This document shows, piece by piece, positions 1 to 7,165 of a DNA stretch of 37,422 nt. The notes under the pieces are model-generated. The model saw nothing but the letters and a program-made list of their open reading frames with translations, did not search any database and was not told the DNA's origin. The stretch covers positions 1-37,422 of the IMG/VR virus record IMGVR_UViG_3300038701_000757; one strand, written 5' to 3'. The position numbers and the translations under genes were made by a program. Source of the DNA: a virus. The first letter of the stretch is position 1; the number at the start of each line of letters is the position of its first letter.

Positions 1-566
1 GAGGCACAGTTGTTGTGTGTAAATCCATCCTTATACATCTGCGGAATCTCAATTCCAAGTTCTTTGATAAAATCGAACATTGAATCACGTGTAACCATAT
101 TATCAATCAATGGGAAAACAGACTTACACCCAAGGCGCTCATAGATAGGAGTTATTCGTGCGGCACGGTGTATTTCTCCTGGGTCTATGCCAAAGTATAA
201 AGTATCGCCTTTATTGACAAACTTTTGCAACATTTCAGCTTTGAGAACCCTGCTACATATAGGCGTTCTGTTGCTCCCGAGCATACGTACATCATAAAAA
301 ACCTGTTCTGGTGTCCTCCCATCAGTGTCGCGGTATATCTCTATCCCTAACACGCGCTCGATATCGCCGAGAAATCTGTACAAGTCTTTGTGTTCCCATT
401 TTGTATCATTGAAGTAATATATCTTTTCGCCTTCGATGTTTTTTGATACCCAGGCCGCAACCCACGCCGAAGCTACACCGCCAGAAATACAAACGATATG
501 CCTATTGTTTTCTCCTGATTTGGCTATTGGCGGTTGCCACTTAGACAATAAATCTGATTTGCTCAT
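1..566 (-). CDS. PP-loop ATPase / PAPS reductase-like protein, N-terminal part
   Basis: The gene starts at ATG 566, preceded by AGGAGATAAAC, and runs off the window start after 188 codons. A PP-loop motif SGGVAS lies at residues 28-33 and the segment ends with GFTHNNC at about 181-187. Both fit the phage branch of the phosphoadenosine phosphosulfate reductase / adenine nucleotide alpha-hydrolase family, whose members adenylate or reduce a substrate using ATP. The missing C-terminal part appears to be the piece at 37180-37422, which begins in frame with CGCVRAG. That would give a protein of about 266 aa, a usual size for the family. Its phage role is unknown; sulfur chemistry on nucleotides, tRNA or DNA is possible. 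The family call is firm and the substrate is not known. Confidence 0.8.
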   Translation of the reverse strand, partial: MSKSDLLSKWQPPIAKSGENNRHIVCISGGVASAWVAAWVSKNIEGEKIYYFNDTKWEHKDLYRFLGDIERVLGIEIYRDTDGRTPEQVFYDVRMLGSNRTPICSRVLKAEMLQKFVNKGDTLYFGIDPGEIHRAARITPIYERLGCKSVFPLIDNMVTRDSMFDFIKELGIEIPQMYKDGFTHNNCA

Positions 567-584
567 GTTTATCTCCTATTGAAC

Positions 585-613
585 AGTCTATCACGCTATA
601 CCGTGGATGTCAA
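585..613 (-). promoter_or_regulatory. Sigma70-type promoter before the PP-loop gene
   Basis: On the minus strand TTGACA (608-613) and TAGACT (585-590) are separated by 17 bp. The -35 box overlaps the stop codon of the primase-helicase gene, and the ATG of the PP-loop gene lies about 20 bp downstream. The -10 box is the same as in the candidate promoter at 36247-36275. Confidence 0.65.
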
Positions 614-2340
614 CTTCTTTGGTAAAAAGTTTTATGCCGAAAGTTGAAGTGCATAGCCTCTGACCTGGTTACACCATGGACGCGGTTCTTGATCACACGC
701 CACTTAGTCGATGGCACGCTGCTCAACTGTATACCCTGCTTGTCTGCCTCCCTTGACAGAGCCTCATCAGATAGCCTATAGATGGATATTACATTATGGG
801 CCATATCGGTAATCTCACCCGCTCCCTTAATGCTTGACTTGTCTGGTATATCGCTGTCCTTCTCGCCCTTCCGAGGGTGTGCTACAAGATGCACATGACA
901 ATCAAACTTGTCGGCAAACCGGGCCAGCCTATCCATAAAAGCTTTCTGCGCCTCTAACGCATCATATTGCCGGTTAAGCCCGATACGCATAAGGCTGTCT
1001 AATACAAACACCTTGCAACCGTATTTCTGCGCAGCGAACTCGAACAAGTCGAATATCGTATCCTCGTTTACCTTGTCCTTGATGTTGACAATGTACAACG
1101 GCCACAAATAATCCTTGGCATACTGCCTGATTTCCTCCTCAGTCCACGCGCCATCTTCCCATGCCTTACCCTTTCCGGCGTTGCGGTAATAGCGTATCTG
1201 ACTTATGGCCCACTCAAGGAGCATCTCCGGCCTCATCTCGAAACTACCAATACACGCCGGGAGAAAGTTCCCCTTTTTGGATTGCTCTATAATGTCATAC
1301 ATCACAACCTGCATAAGGGCCGTAGTTTTGCCTGACGCGCTCCTGCCAGTCCATACCGTAACCTCTCCACCGCGCCATCCCTTGATTGTATCATCGAGAA
1401 ATGGAATCCCCGTATTCCTACCGTGGTACTTCTCCGGGTGAAGTATTGTATCTACCAGCTCGTCGGCATACTCTGAGGCGTTCCTAAGTTCCGGCCGCTC
1501 AAATCCATTGGCCGTTGCTATAGCGGCTTGGAACTTCTCCGGCGGCTCACCTTCAAGCAGGCATTCGTTAGCGTCCTTATAGGGTAGCTCAACACTATAC
1601 ACACGATAATTCCCTAACCGCTTTGCAATATCGTCAACCTCTTTTTGTCCGGCTTCGTCCATATCCATGGATAGGTAGATTTTCTTAAATCGTTTCAGCC
1701 AGTCCCAATTGTATTCTATCCACCGCTTATCTGATGCCCCGGAGTTGATAGATACCACATTCGGGAATCCTGATTGATGCCAGCTCATCGCGTCAATCTC
1801 ACCCTCGCAGATTACAAGCTCCTCTGAGTCCTCCGGTACATTATCACGGTTATACAGTACCGGGCGGGCTCCCTTCTCCTGGTGAAACTTCTTCTCCGTC
1901 ATTCCGCGATACTTAGCATTGACAAACTTACCATCTTCGAAGTACTTAAACGCTACCGCCGTTCTTAGCTTTCCAACCTTGAAATGCTCAACCGTTTCCC
2001 GTGAAATAAACCGCTTGCGGAAAAACTCGTAAACGTCTGCGCTTATCTCTTCTGGCGTGTGTTTGGGTAGCTGGTACTCCTTCTTCTTCTCCTTGAAGTC
2101 CCTGTCGCTTACAACGCTTTTCGGCGTGTCATTGTGGAATAACTGGAAGTCTCGAAACGAACCTTTCCAGCCGCACTTGTTAAGCCGCATACAGTTAAAG
2201 GCCCCGCTCTCAATATCAATCGCAAAGCTCTTGTCCCGGTCGTGGCATTTCGGGCATTCCATCACCGCGTTGTACCCGGACGGCCGCTTGACTACGTTGT
2301 AGCTATAGCCCTTGCTTGTTAGGTATTCCTGTACGTTCAT
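610..2340 (-). CDS. T7-type bifunctional DNA primase-helicase
   Basis: The 576-aa protein has the full layout of a T7 gp4/Twinkle-like replicative primase-helicase. An N-terminal zinc ribbon has Cys29, Cys32, Cys50 and Cys56. A TOPRIM domain shows EGE at 179-181 and DMDEAG around 226-231. A RecA-like DnaB helicase domain has Walker A GRSASGKTT at 332-340, Walker B VFVLDSL at 444-450 and HLVAHPR at 484-490. The protein would synthesise primers and unwind DNA at the phage fork. No DNA polymerase gene is visible, so the host polymerase is presumably recruited. It follows the DnaD-like gene with a 10-bp gap in the leftward early block. No strong Shine-Dalgarno precedes ATG 2340, so translation may be coupled to the upstream gene. 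Confidence 0.93.
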   Translation of the reverse strand: MNVQEYLTSKGYSYNVVKRPSGYNAVMECPKCHDRDKSFAIDIESGAFNCMRLNKCGWKGSFRDFQLFHNDTPKSVVSDRDFKEKKKEYQLPKHTPEEISADVYEFFRKRFISRETVEHFKVGKLRTAVAFKYFEDGKFVNAKYRGMTEKKFHQEKGARPVLYNRDNVPEDSEELVICEGEIDAMSWHQSGFPNVVSINSGASDKRWIEYNWDWLKRFKKIYLSMDMDEAGQKEVDDIAKRLGNYRVYSVELPYKDANECLLEGEPPEKFQAAIATANGFERPELRNASEYADELVDTILHPEKYHGRNTGIPFLDDTIKGWRGGEVTVWTGRSASGKTTALMQVVMYDIIEQSKKGNFLPACIGSFEMRPEMLLEWAISQIRYYRNAGKGKAWEDGAWTEEEIRQYAKDYLWPLYIVNIKDKVNEDTIFDLFEFAAQKYGCKVFVLDSLMRIGLNRQYDALEAQKAFMDRLARFADKFDCHVHLVAHPRKGEKDSDIPDKSSIKGAGEITDMAHNVISIYRLSDEALSREADKQGIQLSSVPSTKWRVIKNRVHGVTRSEAMHFNFRHKTFYQRS

Positions 2341-2350
2341 AGGCTACCCG

Positions 2351-3067
2351 TCAAAACTTTTTCCATTGCTCAAGCTCCTTGTCAACATCAGACTTTGTAT
2401 CCTTCCTCGTGTTATCGTTCCGCATAAAGTTTGCAGCCGCAGCAGCGTAATCCTTATACGGCTTCTTTCCCTTCGATTCTACATAGTCTACCACACGGCC
2501 GATATATTCGTCAACCATACTCTTGCCGTGTTCAGCTACAAGGTTGTCATAGCGCGTCTTGTTGATAGGTACTCCGTAGGTTGGATGTAATTCTTTAGAC
2601 AGCTCTTCCTTACCTGTTCCTTTACCCGTTCCTTTACCCGTTCCTTTACCCTTACCCTTACCTTGGGGGCATTGGTATGCCCATTGGATGCCCTCTCTAT
2701 GCCCATTAACTGTATCTAAGAATAACTCATACAACCCGTGTCCTTGTAATAAATTAACGTAACTTGCAAGGGCCTTGCTGTTTCCGCCTTCCGGGTTCTT
2801 TACAAGGTCTTGGTGCTGGAAGTAGCAAAAGTCTATCAGCCACCATTTGCCGTTTTCCATGACAAGTATGTTTCCGTGGCACTTTGCGGCGAACTTATCC
2901 CAATCGAGTTGCGAGCCTATGATAAACTCAGCAAGCCTAAAGTTTGGCGTCCATACTCCAACGTTGTCGCACTGGTCTTTTATGTAGAAAAATGATAGCT
3001 TCTCTGTTGGGGTCAAGTCCATAAACCACGGTTTCTTCCATAGCTCTGTGTCGGTAAATCTTTTCAT
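2351..3067 (-). CDS. DnaD-like replication initiator / helicase loader
   Basis: The protein is 238 aa from ATG 3067; an upstream in-frame TTG at 3073 overlaps the previous stop. The N-terminal half (FTDTELW, LTPTEKLSFFYIKDQC, VWTPNFRLAEF) resembles the winged-helix region of phage replisome organisers. A low-complexity GKGTGK linker follows at about 135-150. The C-terminal region (YIGRVVDYVESKGKKPYKDYAAAAANF) resembles DnaD-type helicase-loader tails that bind DNA. Its place directly before the primase-helicase supports a role in origin recognition or helicase loading. The family assignment comes from pattern and context, not from a database match. The linker is encoded by a 12-bp tandem repeat. 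Confidence 0.65.
   Translation of the reverse strand: MKRFTDTELWKKPWFMDLTPTEKLSFFYIKDQCDNVGVWTPNFRLAEFIIGSQLDWDKFAAKCHGNILVMENGKWWLIDFCYFQHQDLVKNPEGGNSKALASYVNLLQGHGLYELFLDTVNGHREGIQWAYQCPQGKGKGKGTGKGTGKGTGKEELSKELHPTYGVPINKTRYDNLVAEHGKSMVDEYIGRVVDYVESKGKKPYKDYAAAAANFMRNDNTRKDTKSDVDKELEQWKKF
2616..2662 (-). repeat. 12-bp tandem repeat encoding a GKGT linker
   Basis: The unit GTTCCTTTACCC (plus strand) occurs three times in tandem from 2616 to 2651, followed by two shorter TTACC(C) units. It encodes Gly-Lys-Gly-Thr repeats in the linker between the two domains of the DnaD-like protein. Because the unit is a multiple of three, copy number could change without breaking the frame. Confidence 0.9.
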
Positions 3068-3069
3068 TC

Positions 3070-3768
3070 TCAAACGCTGCCCTTTGTTATCTTTTCTACC
3101 ATTTCAAATACTCCCTTGTGGACAATCAGAACATCATTAAAAACCTCTGAACCGGAAAACCTCATTGTTTCTATGCCTTTTAACAGAAGGAATCTATCAC
3201 GCTCCTTTGCTTTGCGCACCTGTTCTTTTGTCTTCTCATGAAAATCGTGACCGTCAAGCTCTACTGCAAATTTTCCTATCATTTTACATTCTTCTTGATT
3301 GTCTTCTTTTGCAAATATGAAATACATAAAGTCAATCGTATACTTGTCAACCTTATATTGTGGACAGATTGTCATATAATATAAGGTTTTATCTTCAAAC
3401 GTATAGATATTGTAAAGTTCTATCGCTCCGAACCTTCCACGATAATTCTCACCTATTCCACGCATGAGGTGCGATGGTCTTATATTATTTATATATATCC
3501 CACCATAACACTCTACGAAAGGTAAAAAACCTTGGTCCATAACTAATAACCTATATTTTAAATCAACAATGTATCTCATTTCTATCGGCGAAACTGAATC
3601 AAAATCCAACGCAGAACCACCGAAAAACCCACAACAAACTTTATCCGCACCATTGAAATCAAGACCATCGCAACGGGCATCGTCAAAAAATTCACTGGAA
3701 AATGTGTTAGCTGCAAGCTGTGAGTAGTATTTAACTATCTCTGCATTTGCATTCTCATAACCACCCAT
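3070..3768 (-). CDS. Putative PD-(D/E)XK (DUF559/Vsr-like) endonuclease
   Basis: The 232-aa protein starts at ATG 3768 with AAGGAG upstream. The C-terminal third contains FAVELDGHDFHEKTKEQV followed by AKERDRFLLLKGIETMRFSGSEVF. This is the arrangement of DUF559/Vsr-type nuclease domains: E-x-D-G-x-x-H, a basic R-D stretch, then a strand ending in R-F-x-G-x-E. The N-terminal 130 residues are not recognised. A phage role in DNA processing or attack on host DNA is plausible. It lies between the small regulators and the replication genes, and its leader (3769-3908) is unusually structured. Confidence 0.6.
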   Translation of the reverse strand: MGGYENANAEIVKYYSQLAANTFSSEFFDDARCDGLDFNGADKVCCGFFGGSALDFDSVSPIEMRYIVDLKYRLLVMDQGFLPFVECYGGIYINNIRPSHLMRGIGENYRGRFGAIELYNIYTFEDKTLYYMTICPQYKVDKYTIDFMYFIFAKEDNQEECKMIGKFAVELDGHDFHEKTKEQVRKAKERDRFLLLKGIETMRFSGSEVFNDVLIVHKGVFEMVEKITKGSV

Positions 3769-3908
3769 AATATATACTCCTTAAATGAAAATACCCCTAT
3801 CCGGTGTTAGGGCACCATCAAGGGGCAGAAAAGCCAATTGGCCACGGCAGACGCACACCTCCCGCAGTCAATCACTGCATAGACTATAGCACGATATCAA
3901 AACCGTGT
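3769..3908 (-). promoter_or_regulatory. Structured 140-nt leader before the nuclease gene
   Basis: This is one of the larger non-coding gaps in the leftward early block. On the minus strand it holds a GCAGT/ACTGC hairpin with a 5-nt loop, a GCCAATTGGC palindrome, and a nested hairpin with CCCCT/AGGGG outside and GGTG/CACC inside. The last is followed by TATTTTCATTT and then the ribosome binding site AAGGAG. The final hairpin could act as a weak terminator or attenuator. An inverted repeat ATAGAC/GTCTAT spans 3885-3913. I do not recognise a known riboswitch class. Confidence 0.4.
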
Positions 3909-4079
3909 CTATACATCCTCCCAACTGTTTGGGTGTCCATATTGCATTATTAAATCTGTATAACACGTTCTCTTGGCACTTTTTCGTGGTGTGTTGTTAT
4001 ACCTATCCTTGAGCCTACCCAAAAGTTTGCCGTCCTTGCGTACCTGTTTGTAAATCTGGAAAGCTTCGCCGCGCGTCAT
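3909..4079 (-). CDS. Small basic protein of unknown function (56 aa)
   Basis: This short gene starts at ATG 4079 and overlaps the stop of the upstream 69-aa gene in an ATGA junction, so it is likely translationally coupled. The product is basic (MTRGEAFQIYKQVRKDGK at the start) and ends in NSWEDV. It has no membrane segment and no cysteine cluster. It is the second gene of the leftward early operon. The tight coupling suggests it acts with the putative regulator before it; no function is recognised. Confidence 0.55.
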   Translation of the reverse strand: MTRGEAFQIYKQVRKDGKLLGRLKDRYNNTPRKSAKRTCYTDLIMQYGHPNSWEDV

Positions 4080-4285
4080 GCGTCCTCCCCGTACAACTTA
4101 AGATGCCAGTACTTCCACGCGGCCGTATTAATCCGCCCGATTCCGTAGTACCAGTTTGTAACGCTCTTAGCAGATACCGAGTCACCGGATAAGTCTGCTA
4201 AATGTTTAAACGTCTTGTTCACTGATTGATTTGTGTCTTTCGCTACCCGTTCGACGAACTGACGATAGGCTTTGTTGGTTGGCAT
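4076..4285 (-). CDS. Small putative DNA-binding regulator (69 aa)
   Basis: I chose ATG 4285 because CAGGAGG sits 6 bp upstream; an in-frame start ten codons earlier has no such site. The protein is short and basic. LADLSGDSVSAKSVTNWYYG followed by INTAAWKYWHLKLYG looks like a helix-turn-helix with a helical C-terminus, as in small Cro-like or host-derived regulators. It is the first gene of the leftward early operon, directly downstream of promoter 4304-4332 and divergent from the rightward early promoter. That is the classic position of a regulator of both promoters. Both the fold and the regulatory role are inferred. Confidence 0.55.
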   Translation of the reverse strand: MPTNKAYRQFVERVAKDTNQSVNKTFKHLADLSGDSVSAKSVTNWYYGIGRINTAAWKYWHLKLYGEDA

Positions 4286-4303
4286 GTAGTCCTCCTGATG
4301 CTT

Positions 4304-4332
4304 ACAATACACCATACACGGCCCATTGTCAA
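4304..4332 (-). promoter_or_regulatory. Leftward early promoter
   Basis: TTGACA (4327-4332) and TATTGT (4304-4309) on the minus strand are separated by 17 bp. The sequence TATGG just before the -10 box supplies an extended -10 TG. It would start transcription just upstream of the 69-aa regulator gene. Confidence 0.7.
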
Positions 4333-4377
4333 CCTAAAATGGGGTTAAAAAGGTTTTAAAAAAAGCGTAGAAAAGAG

Positions 4378-4406
4378 TTGACAGGTTTCCTATCGTGGGG
4401 TATAAT
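4378..4406 (+). promoter_or_regulatory. Rightward early promoter (perfect sigma70 consensus)
   Basis: TTGACA (4378-4383) and TATAAT (4401-4406) are both exact consensus boxes with a 17-bp spacer. The first gene of the rightward block follows about 25 bp later behind AAGGAGG. The 45-bp stretch between this and the divergent promoter is A/T-rich, with GGGTTAAAAA and GGTTTTAAAA as imperfect direct repeats. Those repeats could be an operator or a melting site. Confidence 0.9.
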
Positions 4407-4430
4407 GTATATATGATTAAGGAGGAGAAA

Positions 4431-4550
4431 ATGAAATATTGCACCTACCTATATTTGGCACGGAGCTTTAGGCTCAAAGGCAACATGGTAACGGCTAACT
4501 ACTTTCTGAAGCGGGCACATGAGGAAATACTAAAGGCGGAGAAACGATGA
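4431..4550 (+). CDS. Small protein of unknown function (39 aa)
   Basis: This is the first gene after the rightward consensus promoter. It has a strong AAGGAGG ribosome binding site and starts at ATG 4431. The product is basic (MKYCTYLYLARSFRLKGN at the start, ending in EEILKAEKR). Its end contains GGAGAAACGATGA, which is at once its last codons, the ribosome binding site and the start of the next gene. First position behind a perfect promoter suggests very early, strong expression, as for small host-takeover proteins. No family is recognised. Confidence 0.6.
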   Translation: MKYCTYLYLARSFRLKGNMVTANYFLKRAHEEILKAEKR

Positions 4551-4759
4551 AACACTTTTTAAGTCATGCAGAAACACGGCGCTTCTGTGCGCTTGGTAAG
4601 GCGGAGGATGTAGCAATTGAGATTGCAGAGCGCGATAGGGAGATTGAACGGATGCGGGAGATGGTATTTCATTTCAATGCCATGCCGGAAGAAAAGGCGT
4701 TTATTAAAGAGGTGACCGACAAGTATATCCAATCTTTAGCACCGGAGGAGAAACGATGA
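4547..4759 (+). CDS. Small charged protein of unknown function (70 aa)
   Basis: The ATG overlaps the preceding stop in ATGA. The protein is mostly helical and charged, with a predicted coil in AIEIAERDREIERMREMV. It has no cysteine cluster and no membrane segment. It ends with the same GAGAAACGATGA seam as the gene before it, which leads directly into the next start. It belongs to the early rightward operon and its function is unknown. Confidence 0.7.
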   Translation: MKHFLSHAETRRFCALGKAEDVAIEIAERDREIERMREMVFHFNAMPEEKAFIKEVTDKYIQSLAPEEKR

Positions 4760-4935
4760 TTAAGAGCTACTACAAAGACGGGATAACGTATCTCTACAAG
4801 GTGACCGATGGGGAGGTCGGATTAATTGAGGTACATGCTGGGAGTGATTATATCCCGAAACATCAGTTAGATATAAAGCTGATTGAACAGCAGTTAAAGC
4901 AGATTGAAAGCGGCCAGGTTGGGGTTGAGGTATGA
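4756..4935 (+). CDS. Small protein of unknown function (59 aa)
   Basis: It starts at ATG 4756 inside the GAGAAACGATGA seam and ends at TGA 4935, overlapping the nuclease start at 4932. The N-terminus (MIKSYYKDGITYLYKVTDG) looks like a small beta-sheet and the C-terminus is an amphipathic helix with LIEQQLKQIESGQ. Tight coupling to the Cas4-like nuclease gene hints at shared expression but says nothing about function. Confidence 0.65.
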   Translation: MIKSYYKDGITYLYKVTDGEVGLIEVHAGSDYIPKHQLDIKLIEQQLKQIESGQVGVEV

Positions 4936-5915
4936 ATATAATTTCAAGCTTTGATGAATTTCTATTACAGAATGAGACACGGAAGAAGCGGACACACAAC
5001 CCGTCAGACCTTACCGCCTGCCTACGACAGCTTTACTACAAATGGAACGGTGTAGAGAAATCTAACCCACCGACGGCCGGGAATATTATCAAGATGCAAT
5101 TCGGTAACTTAGCCGAAGAGCTACTTGTGCCGTGGCTTGATAACGAGGTACACAAGGGCCGAATACAAGGCTATGAGCAACAGGTAGAAGTATGGAGCAA
5201 TGAGCCGGATTTAGAGGTTCAGCTACACGGCTACCAGGACTTTGTACTTACCAGGCCCGATGGTACGAAAGTCGGCCTTGAGTGTAAGTCAAGCTTTGGC
5301 CAAGGGATTAAATACATCCAGTCCACCGGGAAGCCTAAGCCGGAACACCTGGTACAATGCTACGCCTACATGAAATACGGTGAGCCAAAAGAGTATTGGT
5401 TATTCTATATCGGCAGGGACAATGGATACCGTACCTGCTTCTACTTGACGTATAACGAAACACGCGAAGCAATAACCTTTGATGACTTAGCAGATTTTTA
5501 TCATAAAAAAACAGGCGGTACTGCTAGGACAAAACCAATGGACTCAGTTGTAGAGTGGGCCACAAAGCAAGAAGAGATAGAATATGATGATGCAAATGAT
5601 TGTTATTATTTTAATGACTCCAAAAAGAATGGCTTGATGACCTGCGAAGGACAGCCGGTAAATATAGATTGGGATTACTACATTGGACGTATGCAGCTCA
5701 GTGAATCTACAATCGGCGGGGAGCTACCACCGGAGAGAGAGTTCAAGGCCGCCATCAAAGAAGGTAATCCTAAATATAGATACCAAAGAAACAATGTAAC
5801 ATATTCCAGCGATTATCAATGCATGTACTGTGATTGGCTTAATCATTGTTGGAAACCCTTGATTGAAGATTCAAAAAATGGTACTATGTACTATGGAGAT
5901 GAGGTAGTGGAATGA
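4932..5915 (+). CDS. Cas4/RecB-like PD-(D/E)XK exonuclease with iron-sulfur cysteines
   Basis: The 327-aa protein carries the RecB-family nuclease motifs. These are a helix with NPSDLTACLRQLYY at the N-terminus, HGYQDFV with the metal-binding Asp103, GLECKS with Glu117 and Lys119, and QCYAYM with Gln142. Four cysteines (Cys30, Cys297, Cys300, Cys306) are arranged as in Cas4 and AddB, one near the N-terminus and a C-x2-C-x5-C group near the end. That pattern predicts a 4Fe-4S cluster that staples the domain. Phage members act as 5' exonucleases in recombination, alongside ssDNA-binding proteins such as the one at 7650. It starts at ATG 4932, overlapping the previous gene by 4 bp. Confidence 0.88.
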   Translation: MNIISSFDEFLLQNETRKKRTHNPSDLTACLRQLYYKWNGVEKSNPPTAGNIIKMQFGNLAEELLVPWLDNEVHKGRIQGYEQQVEVWSNEPDLEVQLHGYQDFVLTRPDGTKVGLECKSSFGQGIKYIQSTGKPKPEHLVQCYAYMKYGEPKEYWLFYIGRDNGYRTCFYLTYNETREAITFDDLADFYHKKTGGTARTKPMDSVVEWATKQEEIEYDDANDCYYFNDSKKNGLMTCEGQPVNIDWDYYIGRMQLSESTIGGELPPEREFKAAIKEGNPKYRYQRNNVTYSSDYQCMYCDWLNHCWKPLIEDSKNGTMYYGDEVVE

Positions 5916-6100
5916 ACTTTTTGTGTAGAAACGGAGTGCATAATTTTAAACCAAGATATGACACAACCCCGCCCGACTTTGGCGAGTTTGAAGAAATGAA
6001 AGCATCGGAAAAAGCCCTTGATTTACTGTCCAAAAAAGTGTATGTAAAAGACGTATGTAAGCGGTGTGGTATGTCGATAGACAGGGAGGCAGTAGAGTGA
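5912..6100 (+). CDS. Small zinc-ribbon-like phage protein (62 aa)
   Basis: The start overlaps the nuclease stop. Cys5 and His10 at the N-terminus and Cys49/Cys52 (CKRCG) near the C-terminus make a plausible zinc-binding site. It resembles DUF1660-type small phage proteins, which have a C..GH..W start and a CxxCG end. The function is unknown. The end contains GGGAGG, the ribosome binding site for the next gene. Confidence 0.7.
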   Translation: MNFLCRNGVHNFKPRYDTTPPDFGEFEEMKASEKALDLLSKKVYVKDVCKRCGMSIDREAVE

Positions 6101-6378
6101 GTAAAGAAACAGGCGGACCGGCGTTTCCTTGTAGGGAAACTGTAATACAAGGATTTTCTACTAAAGGTAGCTGCGGGGCGTCTAAGATAGTAGACGGCAA
6201 ACCGGACTATCAAGAAGTGCAGCATGGAGGCATGACACTCCGCGATTATTTCGCTGGGCAGGCATTGGCAGGGATGTGTGCAAATGATAGTTTTGATTCT
6301 AAAGCGGAAAACATACGTGGTGCAGGGTTGGCGGCATACCTACTTGCCGATCTTCTCATCAAGGAGCGTGACAAATGA
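6097..6378 (+). CDS. Conserved phage protein with GGPAFP / GMTLRDYF signature (93 aa)
   Basis: I chose GTG 6097 because it overlaps the previous stop (GTGA) and has GGGAGG upstream; the longer frame has no site. The protein begins SKETGGPAFP and contains GGMTLRDYFAGQALAGM and a C-terminal AAYLLADLLIKER. This combination is widespread in phage early regions and has no known function. It is soluble, with no catalytic motif that I recognise. It is followed by a 4-bp overlap with the MazG-like gene. Confidence 0.8.
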   Translation: MSKETGGPAFPCRETVIQGFSTKGSCGASKIVDGKPDYQEVQHGGMTLRDYFAGQALAGMCANDSFDSKAENIRGAGLAAYLLADLLIKERDK

Positions 6379-6638
6379 GAGACATTGACAAGCTACTCGG
6401 CCGGGGAACAGCCCTACAAACCTACAAGCTTTTAGCCAACGCACACAAGGATGATTTCAACACGCTTAAAGTAGATGAGTTGTTTGCACTCCTTGAGGAT
6501 GAGATAGAGGAGTTGGCCGCAGAGGTATATAAATGGAAGAACGGAAAAGCCGATTTAATCGAGTTAGTATTAGAGGCGGCAGACGTTGCCAACTTTTCGC
6601 ACATGATTATTCTAAAAGCGGAGGAAGATAATGAATGA
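6375..6638 (+). CDS. MazG-like nucleotide pyrophosphohydrolase
   Basis: The 87-aa all-helical protein has EIEE at 43-46 and EAAD at 67-70. This is the E-x2-E ... E-x2-D magnesium-binding arrangement of the all-alpha NTP pyrophosphatase (MazG) superfamily. The spacing and the following VANFS stretch agree. Such enzymes hydrolyse NTPs or dNTPs to monophosphates. In phages they may clean non-canonical nucleotides or lower (p)ppGpp signalling. The length is that of a single-domain phage MazG. It overlaps both neighbours by a few bases within the early operon. Confidence 0.72.
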   Translation: MRDIDKLLGRGTALQTYKLLANAHKDDFNTLKVDELFALLEDEIEELAAEVYKWKNGKADLIELVLEAADVANFSHMIILKAEEDNE

Positions 6639-7014
6639 ATGGAAAGAATTAAACATAGACAATCTACCGCAGGATATATTTTCCGAAAAGTCATCTTATG
6701 AAGTAGAAGAGCTTGTCTTTGATATGATACTCCCGAGCAAGAGGTACGAACGCGGAGACTATCATGATGTTTTAAAACTTCTGATGTCGGGGTATCGGTT
6801 CAGGTACAGACGCAAACAAAAACCAGCGCCGACGCATGAGGAGATTCTGTCGAGGTGGTGGAAAACCGACAAGAATAATTGCTGGGTAAAACCTGTACAA
6901 TATATCGATGGATTTTATGGATTTGCTAATACTACCTATCCAGTCCCTGTAATTAACCAGCCAAAAGAATGGTTCAGGGGCCGCGAATCAGCCACAATCC
7001 CACCGGAGGAGTGA
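6631..7014 (+). CDS. Protein of unknown function (127 aa)
   Basis: It starts at ATG 6631, overlapping the MazG-like gene by 8 bp, with GGAGGAAGATA upstream. The protein is soluble and rich in aromatic residues (HEEILSRWWKTDKNNCWVKP, then YIDGFYGFANTTYPVPV). I recognise no family. The middle part GDYHDVLKLLMSGYRFRYR looks like the short Trp/Tyr-rich domain repeated in several phage early proteins. Its position suggests an accessory early gene. Confidence 0.7.
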   Translation: MNEWKELNIDNLPQDIFSEKSSYEVEELVFDMILPSKRYERGDYHDVLKLLMSGYRFRYRRKQKPAPTHEEILSRWWKTDKNNCWVKPVQYIDGFYGFANTTYPVPVINQPKEWFRGRESATIPPEE

Positions 7015-7017
7015 CAT

Positions 7018-7164
7018 ATGAAAATAGCAATGTTTGTGCTTGGTCTAATCATGATACTTAGTGTTAAAATTAACCAGCCAGTCTCTACACAGGATGCTTT
7101 TTCCTTTGTTGTATGGGTTATGGCTGCATTTGCTCTTATGGCCATCCCCGTCTTGGTACCCTGA
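7018..7164 (+). CDS. Small membrane protein (48 aa)
   Basis: It starts at ATG 7018 with GGAGGAGTGACAT upstream. Two hydrophobic stretches (about residues 3-17 and 27-47) are joined by a short polar loop with NQPVSTQD, so a two-pass inner-membrane protein is likely. The last codons run into the start of the next gene with one base between. Small early membrane proteins in phages often act in superinfection exclusion or membrane modulation. Nothing in this one shows which. Confidence 0.6.
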   Translation: MKIAMFVLGLIMILSVKINQPVSTQDAFSFVVWVMAAFALMAIPVLVP

Positions 7165-7165
7165 T

